From Clostridium paridis (GTDB lineage Bacteria > Bacillota > Clostridia > Clostridiales > Clostridiaceae), in the NCBI RefSeq assembly GCF_016765615.1, contig NZ_JAESWA010000022.1, positions 521,542 to 585,541 of the forward strand: a stretch of DNA of 64,000 nucleotides. Reading direction: 5' to 3'. Within the stretch, counting starts at the first letter, position 1. The number at the start of each line of letters is the position of its first letter. The position numbers and the translations under genes were made by a program. Positions 1 to 7,995 of the stretch are shown piece after piece. Under the pieces are notes generated by a model that was not told the DNA's origin, made no database searches, and saw nothing but the letters and a program-made list of their open reading frames with translations.

Positions 1-672
1 CTTAAAGTTTTCGGAAGAAGTTTATTGCTTGCAGTTATTTCTACAGTAGCTTGTCTAGTTATGGGCTACCCTATTGCATATATGATTTCAAAGATGAACG
101 TAGGTAAAAGAAATGTATTAATTATGTTATTTATATTGCCAATGTGGATGAATTTTTTACTTAGAACTTATTCATGGCTTGCAATACTAGGCAAAAACGG
201 AATTATAAATACTCTTCTAGGTTATATAGGTATTGGCCCATTAAATTTACTATATAATGATGGGACAGTTATATTAGGAATGATTTATAACTTTCTTCCT
301 TTTATGGTTATACCAATATATACTGTATTAATCAAAATAGATAGCGACTTAATTAGTGCAGCGCAAGACCTAGGTGCTGATAGACGTATACTATTTAAAA
401 GAGTAATTTTCCCACTATCAATACCTGGTGTTATGTCTGGTATTACTATGGTATTTATGCCTGCAGTATCCACTTTTATAATTTCCAGCCTATTAGGTGG
501 TGGACAATATATGCTTGTTGGTAACTTAATTGAACAACAATTTACCAATATAGGAGACTGGAATTTTGGTTCAGCAATTTCAATATTTATGATGATAATA
601 ATATTAATTTCAATGGCATTATTGTCTAGATATGAAGGGGAATCCGACAAAGAAGGTGGTGCATTACTATGA
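1..672 (+). CDS. potB: Spermidine/putrescine ABC transporter permease PotB (5' end outside window)
   Basis: This is one of two inner-membrane permease units of a polyamine importer. The reading frame is open to the first base of the window, so the N-terminus is missing. The visible part has several hydrophobic segments and the cytoplasmic EAA loop that docks onto the ATPase PotA (SAAQDLGADRRILFKRVIFP, then PG). The stop overlaps the start of the next gene in an ATGA arrangement, so the two are translationally coupled. PotA should lie just upstream, outside the window. Substrate preference (putrescine or spermidine) cannot be read from the permease. Confidence 0.9.
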   Translation, partial: LKVFGRSLLLAVISTVACLVMGYPIAYMISKMNVGKRNVLIMLFILPMWMNFLLRTYSWLAILGKNGIINTLLGYIGIGPLNLLYNDGTVILGMIYNFLPFMVIPIYTVLIKIDSDLISAAQDLGADRRILFKRVIFPLSIPGVMSGITMVFMPAVSTFIISSLLGGGQYMLVGNLIEQQFTNIGDWNFGSAISIFMMIIILISMALLSRYEGESDKEGGALL

Positions 673-2525
673 TGAAAACCTTAGAAAAGATTAGCGCTAA
701 GGTGTATATGTTCTTAATATATTTATTTTTATATGCACCAATACTTGCTTTAATAGTTTTTTCTTTTAATAGCTCAAAGTCAATGGCTTCTTGGGAAGGA
801 TTTACATTAAAGTGGTATCAGGCATTACTTGACAATGATAAAATACTTAAAGCACTTTATAACACTTTACTTGTAGCCTTATCCTCCTCAATTATTTCAA
901 CTATAGTGGGAACTATAGCTGCTATAGGTATTTATAATATGAGAGGTAAAACAAAAAAGTTAATTCTAAATATTAACTATTTACCTGTTTTAAATCCAGA
1001 TATCGTTACTGGAATAGCACTTATGAGTTTATTTGTATTTTTGCACCTAACCTTTGGCTTCAAGACACTAATGTTAGCTCATATAACATTTAATATTCCA
1101 TATGTTATCTTATCTGTTTTACCAAAGCTTAAACAGATGCCAAGCAATATAACAGAGGCTGCATTAGATCTAGGGGCAACCCCAAGCTATGCCATGAGAA
1201 AAATAATAATTCCTCAAATTACCCCTGGAATTATTTCCGGCTTCATTATGGCCTTTACTATGTCTATAGATGATTTTGTAATTTCGTTCTTTACTACAGG
1301 CTCAGGCGTATCTAACCTATCAATAGAAATATTTTCAATGGCTAGGCGTGGTATAAAGCCTGAAATTAATGCTCTTTCAACATTAATGTTCATTACAGTG
1401 CTTACATTATTAATCTTAGTAAACAAAAAAGATTTATCAAAGGAGCCTGTTAAGAAAAATAAGCCAAGCAGTAACAAGAATGGAAATAGAGCTATGGCGT
1501 TTGCTTTGGTTATAATACTTTTAGTTACTTCATTTGCTATATATGGCAAGAAGAAATCTGATAGAAAAGTTCTAAATGTATTTAATGTTGGTGACTACAT
1601 TGATAAAGAGCTTATAACAAAGTTCCAAGATGAAACTGGAATTAAGGTTAACTACGAAGAATATGATACTAATGAAATAATGTATCAAAAATTAAAAGGT
1701 GGAAATTCCAGCTATGATATTGTAGTGCCTTCAGACTATATGCTTCAAAAAATGATAAAAGAAGATATGGTTGAAAAATTAGATTTTAATAATATTCCGA
1801 ACTATAAAAACATTGATGATAAGTTTAAAAACCTATCCTATGATCCTAAAAATGAATACTCTGTCCCTTATATGTGGGGAACAGTTGGTATAATTTATAA
1901 TAAGACCATGGTTACTGATCCAGTTGATTCATGGAATATACTCTGGAATCCTAAATACTCAAAACAAATAATGATGTTTGATTCCATAAGAGATACTATG
2001 GCAATTTCGTTAAAAAGACTTGGATATTCAATAAATACAACCGATCCAAAAGAAATAAATGAAGCAAAAGAAGAGTTAATAAAACAAAAGCCACTTGTTA
2101 AAGCCTATGTTGTTGATGAAGTTAAAGATAGAATGATAGGCGGAGAAGCTGCCCTTGCTACTGTATGGTCCGGAGATGCCGTATATATGATGGAGCAAAA
2201 CCCAGACTTAGAATATGTTGTTCCAAAGGAAGGAAGTAATAAATGGTTTGATACCTTAGTAGTTCCTAAGGATTCTCCTCATAAAGAGGAAGCAGAAGCA
2301 TTTATTAACTTCTTATGCGATCCTCAAAATGCAAAACAAAATGTAGAATATATAGGCTACTCTACTCCTAATAAGGAAGCATTTAAGCTTCTAGATGAAG
2401 ATACTCAAAATAATCCTGCATCATATCCTTCAGATGAATTATTAGATAAATGTGAAGTATTTGTAGACTTAGGTGACAGCCTAAAACTCTATGATGATGC
2501 ATGGCTAGAAATAAAGAGTAACTAA
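669..2525 (+). CDS. potCD: Fused polyamine permease and substrate-binding protein PotCD
   Basis: Residues 1 to about 265 are a PotC-type permease with the EAA loop near residues 165-190 (EAALDLGATPSYAMRKIIIP). A further hydrophobic segment at about 273-293 is followed by a complete periplasmic-type binding protein (about 300-618), which starts with an LNVFNVGDYID-like strand typical of PotD. The 618-residue length fits a permease of about 265 plus a PotD of about 320. The fusion tethers the binding domain to the outer face of the membrane, so no lipoprotein anchor is needed. Such fusions are known in clostridia. The gene overlaps potB and ends at a clear terminator. Confidence 0.92.
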   Translation: MMKTLEKISAKVYMFLIYLFLYAPILALIVFSFNSSKSMASWEGFTLKWYQALLDNDKILKALYNTLLVALSSSIISTIVGTIAAIGIYNMRGKTKKLILNINYLPVLNPDIVTGIALMSLFVFLHLTFGFKTLMLAHITFNIPYVILSVLPKLKQMPSNITEAALDLGATPSYAMRKIIIPQITPGIISGFIMAFTMSIDDFVISFFTTGSGVSNLSIEIFSMARRGIKPEINALSTLMFITVLTLLILVNKKDLSKEPVKKNKPSSNKNGNRAMAFALVIILLVTSFAIYGKKKSDRKVLNVFNVGDYIDKELITKFQDETGIKVNYEEYDTNEIMYQKLKGGNSSYDIVVPSDYMLQKMIKEDMVEKLDFNNIPNYKNIDDKFKNLSYDPKNEYSVPYMWGTVGIIYNKTMVTDPVDSWNILWNPKYSKQIMMFDSIRDTMAISLKRLGYSINTTDPKEINEAKEELIKQKPLVKAYVVDEVKDRMIGGEAALATVWSGDAVYMMEQNPDLEYVVPKEGSNKWFDTLVVPKDSPHKEEAEAFINFLCDPQNAKQNVEYIGYSTPNKEAFKLLDEDTQNNPASYPSDELLDKCEVFVDLGDSLKLYDDAWLEIKSN

Positions 2526-2567
2526 TTATAAGATTATGTGATACAATCATATTTATATTTTGCTACA

Positions 2568-2601
2568 AGCGTGTCAAGAACTGGCACGCTAAATTTTTTT
2601 T
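2568..2601 (+). terminator. Rho-independent terminator of the pot operon
   Basis: AGCGTGTC pairs with GGCACGCT (one G-U pair) around a short loop and is followed by a run of eight T. It lies 43 bases after the potCD stop. Confidence 0.85.
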
Positions 2602-2660
2602 CAAAAGTTGTGTAATATTTTATGCCTTTAAGTGACTAATTATATGAAAGGGTGATTTAA

Positions 2661-3149
2661 GTGAAACAAATAGAGAAACTGTACTTAGACCATAGTCAAG
2701 ATATATATAATTATTTGTTGAGTATTACCCATAATCCTACCCTTTCAGAGGATTTGCTCTCTGAAACATTTGTAAAGGCCATCTATTCTATTGGTAGTTT
2801 TAAGGGCAATTCATCAATTAAAACATGGCTATTTAGTATTGCTCGACATCTATGGTTGCAAAGTTTACGAAAAGATAAGCCTACTGTGGAGTATAGTGAC
2901 CTTTTAGAGCTATATGTCACAGATAATATGTTTGACATCTTTGATTCAAAACAAATATCAGATAGAGTGTGTGAACTGTTAAAAACCAAAGATGAGCGAA
3001 TACAAAAGATAATAAGTATGCGTGTAGATGGTATAAGCTACTACGAAATATCAGAGAAAATAGGTATTTCTGAAAATTCAGCAAGAGTAATAGACTTTAG
3101 AACAAAGAAATGGCTTAAATTCATTTTAAAAAAGGAGGAATTAATTTGA
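2661..3149 (+). CDS. ECF-type RNA polymerase sigma factor
   Basis: This 162-residue sigma-70 family protein has only regions 2 and 4. Region 2 (about 15-75) includes the helix DLLSETFVKAIYSI and the promoter-melting segment around KTWLFSIARHLW. Region 4 (about 120-157) has a helix-turn-helix, YYEISEKIGISENSARV. It starts with GTG behind a GAAAGGGTGA ribosome site. The stop overlaps the TTG start of the next gene, a putative anti-sigma factor, which is the usual operon layout for an ECF pair. The target regulon cannot be deduced. Confidence 0.9.
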   Translation: MKQIEKLYLDHSQDIYNYLLSITHNPTLSEDLLSETFVKAIYSIGSFKGNSSIKTWLFSIARHLWLQSLRKDKPTVEYSDLLELYVTDNMFDIFDSKQISDRVCELLKTKDERIQKIISMRVDGISYYEISEKIGISENSARVIDFRTKKWLKFILKKEELI

Positions 3150-3601
3150 ATATATCCTGCGATATTATATTGGATTTAATACCACTTGTAAACGATAGGG
3201 TTGCAAGTGAGGACAGCATTAAATTAGTTGCTGAGCATATAAAAGGCTGCGAAAGCTGTAAACTTGAATTTGAAAGTCACACTTTGCCAATCCGAACAGA
3301 ACTTGATGATAAAAAAGTGGTCTCTTCAATCAAGAAAAAGTTATTTTTTGCAATGTCAGCGTTATTATTGATTGGAGCTTTTATCGGAATGGCATTAAAC
3401 AAAAATTCGCACTCAAACTTCATGCCAGCAATAATTGTTGTTTTAGGTATTGCCTTTGTTGGGATAATGATTTTTAAATTTGATTTAAAAGGAGATAGAA
3501 ATATGAAAAGTTTTTTTGTAGGAAAAGCAATTGGTACAATTATTATCTTTGCAATATTAGGAATTTATTTATTGATAAAATATGTACTGAATTTATTTTA
3601 A
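3146..3601 (+). CDS. Membrane anti-sigma factor with ZAS-type zinc finger
   Basis: The N-terminus carries the zinc-binding anti-sigma pattern H31-x3-C35-x2-C38 plus Cys5, the zf-HC2 module that clamps ECF sigma factors. Three hydrophobic segments follow (about 65-85, 92-112 and 128-148), so the protein should sit in the membrane with its finger in the cytoplasm. The TTG start overlaps the sigma stop (TTGA) and has a strong AAAGGAGG site. By position and domain it very likely inhibits the sigma factor encoded just upstream. The signal that releases it is unknown. Confidence 0.87.
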   Translation: MNISCDIILDLIPLVNDRVASEDSIKLVAEHIKGCESCKLEFESHTLPIRTELDDKKVVSSIKKKLFFAMSALLLIGAFIGMALNKNSHSNFMPAIIVVLGIAFVGIMIFKFDLKGDRNMKSFFVGKAIGTIIIFAILGIYLLIKYVLNLF

Positions 3602-3610
3602 ATTTAGTAC

Positions 3611-3652
3611 ATATTTTTAGGGGAACTTTTCTATGCGTTCCCCTAAAAATAT
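3611..3652. terminator. Bidirectional terminator between anti-sigma gene and ndk
   Basis: ATATTTTTAGGGGAAC and GTTCCCCTAAAAATAT form a 15-16 bp stem around an 11-base loop. The A/T arms provide T-tracts on both strands, fitting the convergent genes. Confidence 0.85.
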
Positions 3653-3691
3653 TGTATATTACCAACTCTGTTCTTTAACAGAGCCTGCTTT

Positions 3692-4129
3692 TTAAGATAT
3701 ATGTTCTAATTCTAATTTATTAATTACTTCTGGAAACCATAAACTAATCTCTCTTAAAGCGCTTTCTTTTGAATCAGATGCATGTACTGAATTCTCTGTT
3801 TTATCAATTGCATATAAGCTTCTGATTGTATTTGCTTCAGCTGCTTTAGGGTCTGTCGCCCCATTTATTCTTCTTATCTCACTAATGGCATTTTCCCCTT
3901 CTAAAACTAATGCACATAATGGACTTCTTGTAATATACTCTATTAAACTCTTGTAAAAAGCTTTTCCTTCATGTTCTTTGTAATGTATTTCTGCTAACCC
4001 TTCAGAAACCTTTAACAATCTCATTGCTATTACTTTTAGTCCATTTGACTCATAGGCATCAACTATTTTTCCTATTAAATTTCTTTCCACCGCATCTGGT
4101 TTAATTAGTACTAAACTCTTTTCCACCAT
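3692..4129 (-). CDS. ndk: Nucleoside diphosphate kinase
   Basis: Transfers the gamma phosphate between nucleoside triphosphates and diphosphates through a phosphohistidine. The start (KSLVLIKPDAVERNLIG) and the active-site segment NSVHASDS, with catalytic His116, are both present. The length of 145 residues is usual for the family. The ATG is preceded by AAGGAGGG. It is divergent from acyP, and a TTGAAA-N16-TATAAT promoter lies in the shared gap. Confidence 0.96.
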   Translation of the reverse strand: MVEKSLVLIKPDAVERNLIGKIVDAYESNGLKVIAMRLLKVSEGLAEIHYKEHEGKAFYKSLIEYITRSPLCALVLEGENAISEIRRINGATDPKAAEANTIRSLYAIDKTENSVHASDSKESALREISLWFPEVINKLELEHIS

Positions 4130-4161
4130 AGTTATAAACCCTCCTTAACTTAATAATCATA

Positions 4162-4189
4162 ATTATAACAAATTTTCAGTATATTTCAA
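4162..4189 (-). promoter_or_regulatory. Sigma-A type promoter of ndk
   Basis: On the minus strand TTGAAA is separated by 16 bases from a perfect TATAAT, about 35 bases before the ndk start. Confidence 0.65.
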
Positions 4190-4209
4190 ATATTTAAACA
4201 ATTTTTATT

Positions 4210-4238
4210 TTGTTCCAAACTTTTTTCTTTGTTATAAT
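4210..4238 (+). promoter_or_regulatory. Sigma-A type promoter of acyP
   Basis: TTGTTC, a 17-base spacer and a perfect TATAAT lie about 45 bases before the acyP start. Confidence 0.65.
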
Positions 4239-4280
4239 ATAAAAAGAATTATTAAATACCAAATTATACAGGAGGGTCCT

Positions 4281-4553
4281 ATGAAAAGATATTTAATGAT
4301 TGTCTCTGGAAGGGTTCAAGGGGTAGGTTTTAGATATTTTGTTTTACTTATTGCAAAAAAAACTCAAGTAACTGGAACAGTTAGAAATCAATCTAATGGT
4401 ATGGTTGAAATCATGGTTCAAGGAGATGAAAATCAAATAGAAAATTTTAAAGCTCAACTTATGAAGGGTAATGGCTTTTCTAGAATAGATGATTTATCCA
4501 CGAAAGAAGTTCCTCTAGTAGAAAAAGAAAAAACTTTTAGAATATCCTATTAA
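4281..4553 (+). CDS. acyP: Acylphosphatase
   Basis: Small cytoplasmic enzyme (90 residues) that hydrolyses carboxyl-phosphate bonds. The family signature GRVQGVGFRYF contains catalytic Arg18, and Asn36 (in GTVRNQSNG) sits exactly 18 residues later, matching the Arg/Asn pair of known acylphosphatases. The ribosome site is AGGAGGG. It appears to be a single-gene unit with its own promoter and a shared downstream terminator. Confidence 0.95.
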   Translation: MKRYLMIVSGRVQGVGFRYFVLLIAKKTQVTGTVRNQSNGMVEIMVQGDENQIENFKAQLMKGNGFSRIDDLSTKEVPLVEKEKTFRISY

Positions 4554-4555
4554 AA

Positions 4556-4595
4556 AAAGGTTAGAGGCTTGTACATATACATTCCTCTAACCTAG
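4556..4595. terminator. Bidirectional terminator between acyP and the glucosaminidase gene
   Basis: AGGTTAGAGG and CCTCTAACCT form a 10-bp stem. The A-run before it serves as a T-tract on the minus strand, and the T-rich sequence after it serves the plus strand. Confidence 0.8.
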
Positions 4596-4613
4596 TATTT
4601 TACTTAATTATTT

Positions 4614-5561
4614 TTAATTACTCAATTCTTTAAACTTTTTATTTTCAGCATTGTTATCTAATATCATAAGATTATTTGCTTTAATTATAGATATTAGATT
4701 ATCTGCATAAATCTTTTCTCCATTTGAGTTCTCATGGGTCGAATAGCCACCCTTTTCTATTGCTTTGGCCATATCTTTATAGTTTTTAGCTTCAAATACA
4801 CCTGCTTGCTTATACCTAGCGTTATTACTTAAAAATTTTCCGTAATCATCAAAAGATGCTTCAATACTATCGTATACTCTAAATTTAGCTTTAATAGTTT
4901 CACCGTTATACTCAGTAGTTGTTATCAACTTGCTTGGACCTTTCCAGCTTGTGTCTGCCTTTATTCCGAAGTAATTATTAATTTCAGCATAATTTCCCCA
5001 TCCTGACTCTGCTATAGATTGAGCTATTACTACAGAAGGTAATATTCCGTATTTTTCATATATTTCATATGCATATGGTTCTACTGTTTTAATAAATTGA
5101 AGATTTTTATCTGTATAATTTTCAGGATATAATCCCATGTTTTCAAGCTGATCGTAGTAGTTATGTACTCTCTTCTTTTCTTTATCAGTATATTGTAATT
5201 CATCTATAACTTCATCTATACCTTTAGAACCATAATAGGTTTTTCCTGAAACTTTCTTTTCCTCAATAAACTTTTCAGCTAAATCTTTAACTTTATTTTC
5301 ATCCATTTTAGTAAAATAATTATTTTCTTGAATTGCACTTACTGCTGCAATCTCTTTCCAATTAAGTTGTATTCTATTTTCTCCAACCGAATCTGCTTCA
5401 CTTATGTATAACTTCATTGCATCTTTAGTAATTGCAATATTTTTCAATCTGTTTTCTTCAAGCTTATATCTATTATATTTTTTTAATCCTACAATTGAAG
5501 CTATAGTTATTACAGCTAAAAGTGCAAGAAAAACTATATATCTCATTCTTTTCTTTCTCAT
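4614..5561 (-). CDS. Membrane-anchored glucosaminidase (peptidoglycan hydrolase)
   Basis: An N-terminal membrane anchor (about 7-26) is followed by a linker and a glucosaminidase domain of the LytG/FlgJ/AcmA type (about 155-305). The segment around PSVVIAQSIAESGWGNY holds the likely catalytic Glu185. The family cleaves N-acetylglucosaminyl bonds in peptidoglycan, so the enzyme probably acts on the wall outside the membrane. No separate wall-binding repeats are present. The ribosome site is AAGGTGAGG. Upstream is an unusual structured leader with its own hairpin terminator, which suggests control at transcript level. Confidence 0.88.
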   Translation of the reverse strand: MRKKRMRYIVFLALLAVITIASIVGLKKYNRYKLEENRLKNIAITKDAMKLYISEADSVGENRIQLNWKEIAAVSAIQENNYFTKMDENKVKDLAEKFIEEKKVSGKTYYGSKGIDEVIDELQYTDKEKKRVHNYYDQLENMGLYPENYTDKNLQFIKTVEPYAYEIYEKYGILPSVVIAQSIAESGWGNYAEINNYFGIKADTSWKGPSKLITTTEYNGETIKAKFRVYDSIEASFDDYGKFLSNNARYKQAGVFEAKNYKDMAKAIEKGGYSTHENSNGEKIYADNLISIIKANNLMILDNNAENKKFKELSN

Positions 5562-5611
5562 TTTAACACCTCACCTTTACATAATATCATAAAAAGTCGT
5601 ATTTTGAACAT

Positions 5612-5795
5612 AAAAAAATCGTCAAGATGATTTTTTTCTCGCATCTGCCTTTCCTAACACATGTGAGGAAAAATTGGCAGGCGACTAATTATATTTTTTA
5701 CTCTTTAGGGTAGTCTAGTTAATCCTTAGATTATAATTAAAACTTATGATGTTATACACCCCTTAAAATATTATAAATTCCTAAAGAGTAAAAAA
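5612..5795 (-). promoter_or_regulatory. Structured 5' leader of the glucosaminidase gene, possible riboswitch (class not recognised)
   Basis: Read on the minus strand, a perfect 16-bp pair (CCTAAAGAGTAAAAAA with its complement, plus-strand positions 5694-5709 and 5780-5795) closes a domain of about 70 bases. A second stem-loop follows, pairing CGCCTGCC with GGCAGATGCG and TTCCT with AGGAA. Then comes a near-perfect hairpin with a seven-T tract (5612-5637), about 50 bases before the gene. Aptamer-like folds followed by an intrinsic terminator are the layout of a transcriptional riboswitch. I could not match it to the c-di-AMP (ydaO), c-di-GMP, purine or SAM consensus. It may instead be two ordinary terminators around a promoter. 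Confidence 0.4.
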
Positions 5796-5820
5796 CGCCA
5801 GAAAAATTCTGGCGTTTTTA
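5789..5820 (-). terminator. Terminator downstream of leuA
   Basis: AAAAACGCCAGAA and TTCTGGCGTTTTT form a 13-bp stem with a short loop and T-tracts on both strands, about 95 bases beyond the leuA stop. Confidence 0.85.
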
Positions 5821-5847
5821 TTAATTATTTCTTAATTAATCTTTTAA

Positions 5848-5910
5848 AGTTTTTTATAGCAAACTTAGTTTATTAATACATGAATAAGTTACTATTTGAA
5901 CTTAAAACCT
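5848..5910 (-). repeat. Dispersed palindromic intergenic repeat, copy A
   Basis: This copy shares the core AAGTT(C/T)AA followed by TAACTTATT(C/T)ATGTA, then AATAAA or AATAAG, then TAAGTTTGCTATAAAAAA, with two other copies at 12812-12898 and 17582-17653. It has internal dyad symmetry. It sits immediately after the leuA stop. Its outer arms (AAAAGGTTTT and ACTTTAAAAG) are the most degenerate of the three. Confidence 0.55.
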
Positions 5911-5914
5911 TTTG

Positions 5915-7576
5915 CTATGCTATTGATTTATTTACTGCACTTACTACGGCCTTAATTGAAGCTAAGATAATATTATTATCTGTTCCTACTCCATAATGTT
6001 TTCTACCATCTTTATCTATTATTTGAATGTATGCTACAGATTCAGCATTTGAATCATCACCTAAAGAATGTTGATTATAGGAACTTACCTTGAAACCTTC
6101 AATTATATTATTCATCCCCTTAACAAATGCATCTATAGGACCATTCCCTACCCCTGCAATGTTCATAAGATTACCTTTATAATTTATAGATGCTAGTATT
6201 TCTATATCCTTTTTACTTACTTCTTTACTATTTATTTCAATACTTTCAAGGGTTATTGGAGAGTCAATATTTAGGTATGATTTCTTAAATGCATCGTATA
6301 TGACTTCAGAATTAACTTCCTTTACACTCTCATCTGCGATACTTTGGATCACTAGACTAAAATCTTTCTGCATAAACTTAGGAATAGAAAATCCATAGTA
6401 ATTTTGCATTATAAAGGCAATTCCGCCCTTACCTGATTGTGCATTTATTCTAATTATTGCCTCATAGGTTCTACCAACATCCTTAGGATCTATAGGTAAG
6501 TATGGCACTTCCCAATATTCTTCTTCATTATATAAGCCTAATCCTTTCTTTATTGCATCTTGGTGAGAGCCTGAATACGCTGTATACACAAGAGACCCAG
6601 CATAAGGTTGTCTATCTGGAACTGGCATTTCAGTACACTCTTCATATATCCCTATAACTTCATCTATACTACTAAAATCTATTTCTGGATCTATACCTTG
6701 TGTATATAAATTTAGTCCTAAGGTAACTAAGTCAACATTTCCCGTTCTTTCTCCATTTCCAAATATAGTTCCTTCAATACGGTCGATGCCTGCTAGCATT
6801 GCAAGTTCTGCTGTTGCAACCGCTGTCCCCCTATCATTATGTGGATGTGCACTTAAAATAATCTTATCTCTATTTTTAATATTATCTGAAAACCATTCTA
6901 TTTGATCTGCATATACATTAGGTGTATACATTTCAACTGTAGTTGGTAAATTCAATATAATTTTATTTTCTGTTGTCGGCTTCCATTCATCAACCACAGC
7001 TTCACATATATCTAGTGCATAGTCAAGTTCTGTTCCACTAAAGCTTTCTGGTGAGTATTCTAAAATAAACTCTGTTTCAGGATATTCTCTAACTAACTCC
7101 TTTATTATTCTTGTACCATCAACTGCTAGGTCAATAATTTCTTTCTTGCTTTTATTAAATACAACTTTTCTTTGAACTACTGATGTGGAATTATATAAAT
7201 GAACTACTGCCTTTTTTATGCCTTTAAGTGCTTCAAAAGACTTCTCTATAAGTTCTCTTCTTGCTTGTGTTAAGATTTGAATAGTTACATCATCAGGAAT
7301 AAGATTATTTTCTATTAAGTATCTAGTAAAATCATATTCTATTTGTGATGCAGCTGGAAATCCAACTTCAATTTCCTTGTACCCCATTTTTACAAGTAAA
7401 TTGAAAAAATCTATCTTTTTTTCTAAACTCATAGGATTTCTTAATGCTTGATTTCCATCTCTCAAATCCACACTACACCAAATAGGTGCCTTTTCAATTA
7501 ACTTACTTGGCCACTTTCTCTCTTTTAATTCTACATTTTTGTACTGTTTGTACTTTTTGAATCCTTCTTTTTTCAT
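5915..7576 (-). CDS. leuA: 2-isopropylmalate synthase, long form
   Basis: First committed step of leucine synthesis: acetyl-CoA plus 2-oxoisovalerate. The catalytic barrel opens with VDLRDGNQALRNPM, and the divalent-metal HxH motif lies in SAHPHNDRG. The C-terminal dimer and feedback domain (about 430-553) contains GVGNGPIDAFVKGM and a variable tail ending in AVNKSIA. At 553 residues it belongs to the longer, fungal-type class. The start ATG has an AGGGGGCT site. Regulation is by the leucine T-box leader directly upstream. No other leucine or branched-chain genes are linked in this window. Confidence 0.94.
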   Translation of the reverse strand: MKKEGFKKYKQYKNVELKERKWPSKLIEKAPIWCSVDLRDGNQALRNPMSLEKKIDFFNLLVKMGYKEIEVGFPAASQIEYDFTRYLIENNLIPDDVTIQILTQARRELIEKSFEALKGIKKAVVHLYNSTSVVQRKVVFNKSKKEIIDLAVDGTRIIKELVREYPETEFILEYSPESFSGTELDYALDICEAVVDEWKPTTENKIILNLPTTVEMYTPNVYADQIEWFSDNIKNRDKIILSAHPHNDRGTAVATAELAMLAGIDRIEGTIFGNGERTGNVDLVTLGLNLYTQGIDPEIDFSSIDEVIGIYEECTEMPVPDRQPYAGSLVYTAYSGSHQDAIKKGLGLYNEEEYWEVPYLPIDPKDVGRTYEAIIRINAQSGKGGIAFIMQNYYGFSIPKFMQKDFSLVIQSIADESVKEVNSEVIYDAFKKSYLNIDSPITLESIEINSKEVSKKDIEILASINYKGNLMNIAGVGNGPIDAFVKGMNNIIEGFKVSSYNQHSLGDDSNAESVAYIQIIDKDGRKHYGVGTDNNIILASIKAVVSAVNKSIA

Positions 7577-7675
7577 AATTATAGCCCCCTTAATTTATTC
7601 TTATATTAGAAAAAGCGTAGAAATTTTATTTAAAATTTCGTAGCCTTAAATATATATTTTATTATTTTTAGATAA

Positions 7676-7885
7676 CAAAAAAGCGCCTTTGCACTCCATT
7701 GGAGCGCAAAGGCGCGGTACCATCCAAACTTATAACTTAATTATAATAACGGTTATTAACCGGTTGAATCTACTTAATTTCAATCCACAGCTCATTGAGC
7801 GAGTTCAGAAATATCATTTATAGTCTCGCACCAACCGACTACTCTCTTAAAAATTTAATCTCCTACTACTCTCAGTCATAGCTTT
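7676..7885 (-). promoter_or_regulatory. T-box leader (leucine) of leuA
   Basis: On the minus strand the conserved T-box TGGATGGTACCGCG (7713-7726) overlaps a strong terminator hairpin with arms GCGCCTTTGC and GCAAAGGCGC (7683-7715) and a following T-run. Upstream is stem I with an AGTAG box, the GGTTGGTGCGAGAC distal element and CTGAACTCGCTC. The specifier is most simply CUC, a leucine codon (7801-7803). In this class, uncharged tRNA binds the specifier and the T-box and favours the antiterminator. leuA should therefore be read through when leucyl-tRNA is scarce. Confidence 0.92.
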
Positions 7886-7966
7886 TACAAATAATGATTG
7901 ATATTATTTAAAATTAACCCCAATTTATAATTTAAAATAATATATCATTTACTAATTTAGTAAAAT

Positions 7967-7993
7967 ATTATACTAATTCAAACTAAAAGTCAA
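7967..7993 (-). promoter_or_regulatory. Possible promoter of the leuA T-box transcript
   Basis: TTGACT and TATAAT on the minus strand are 15 bases apart, shorter than ideal. They lie just after the speE stop and about 80 bases before stem I of the T-box. This would give leuA its own transcript separate from speDE. Confidence 0.4.
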
Positions 7994-7995
7994 TG

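Noticed and set aside
5612-5795. c-di-AMP (ydaO) riboswitch before the glucosaminidase gene
   Set aside because: The expected conserved segments of that class were not found. It is recorded only as an unassigned structured leader.
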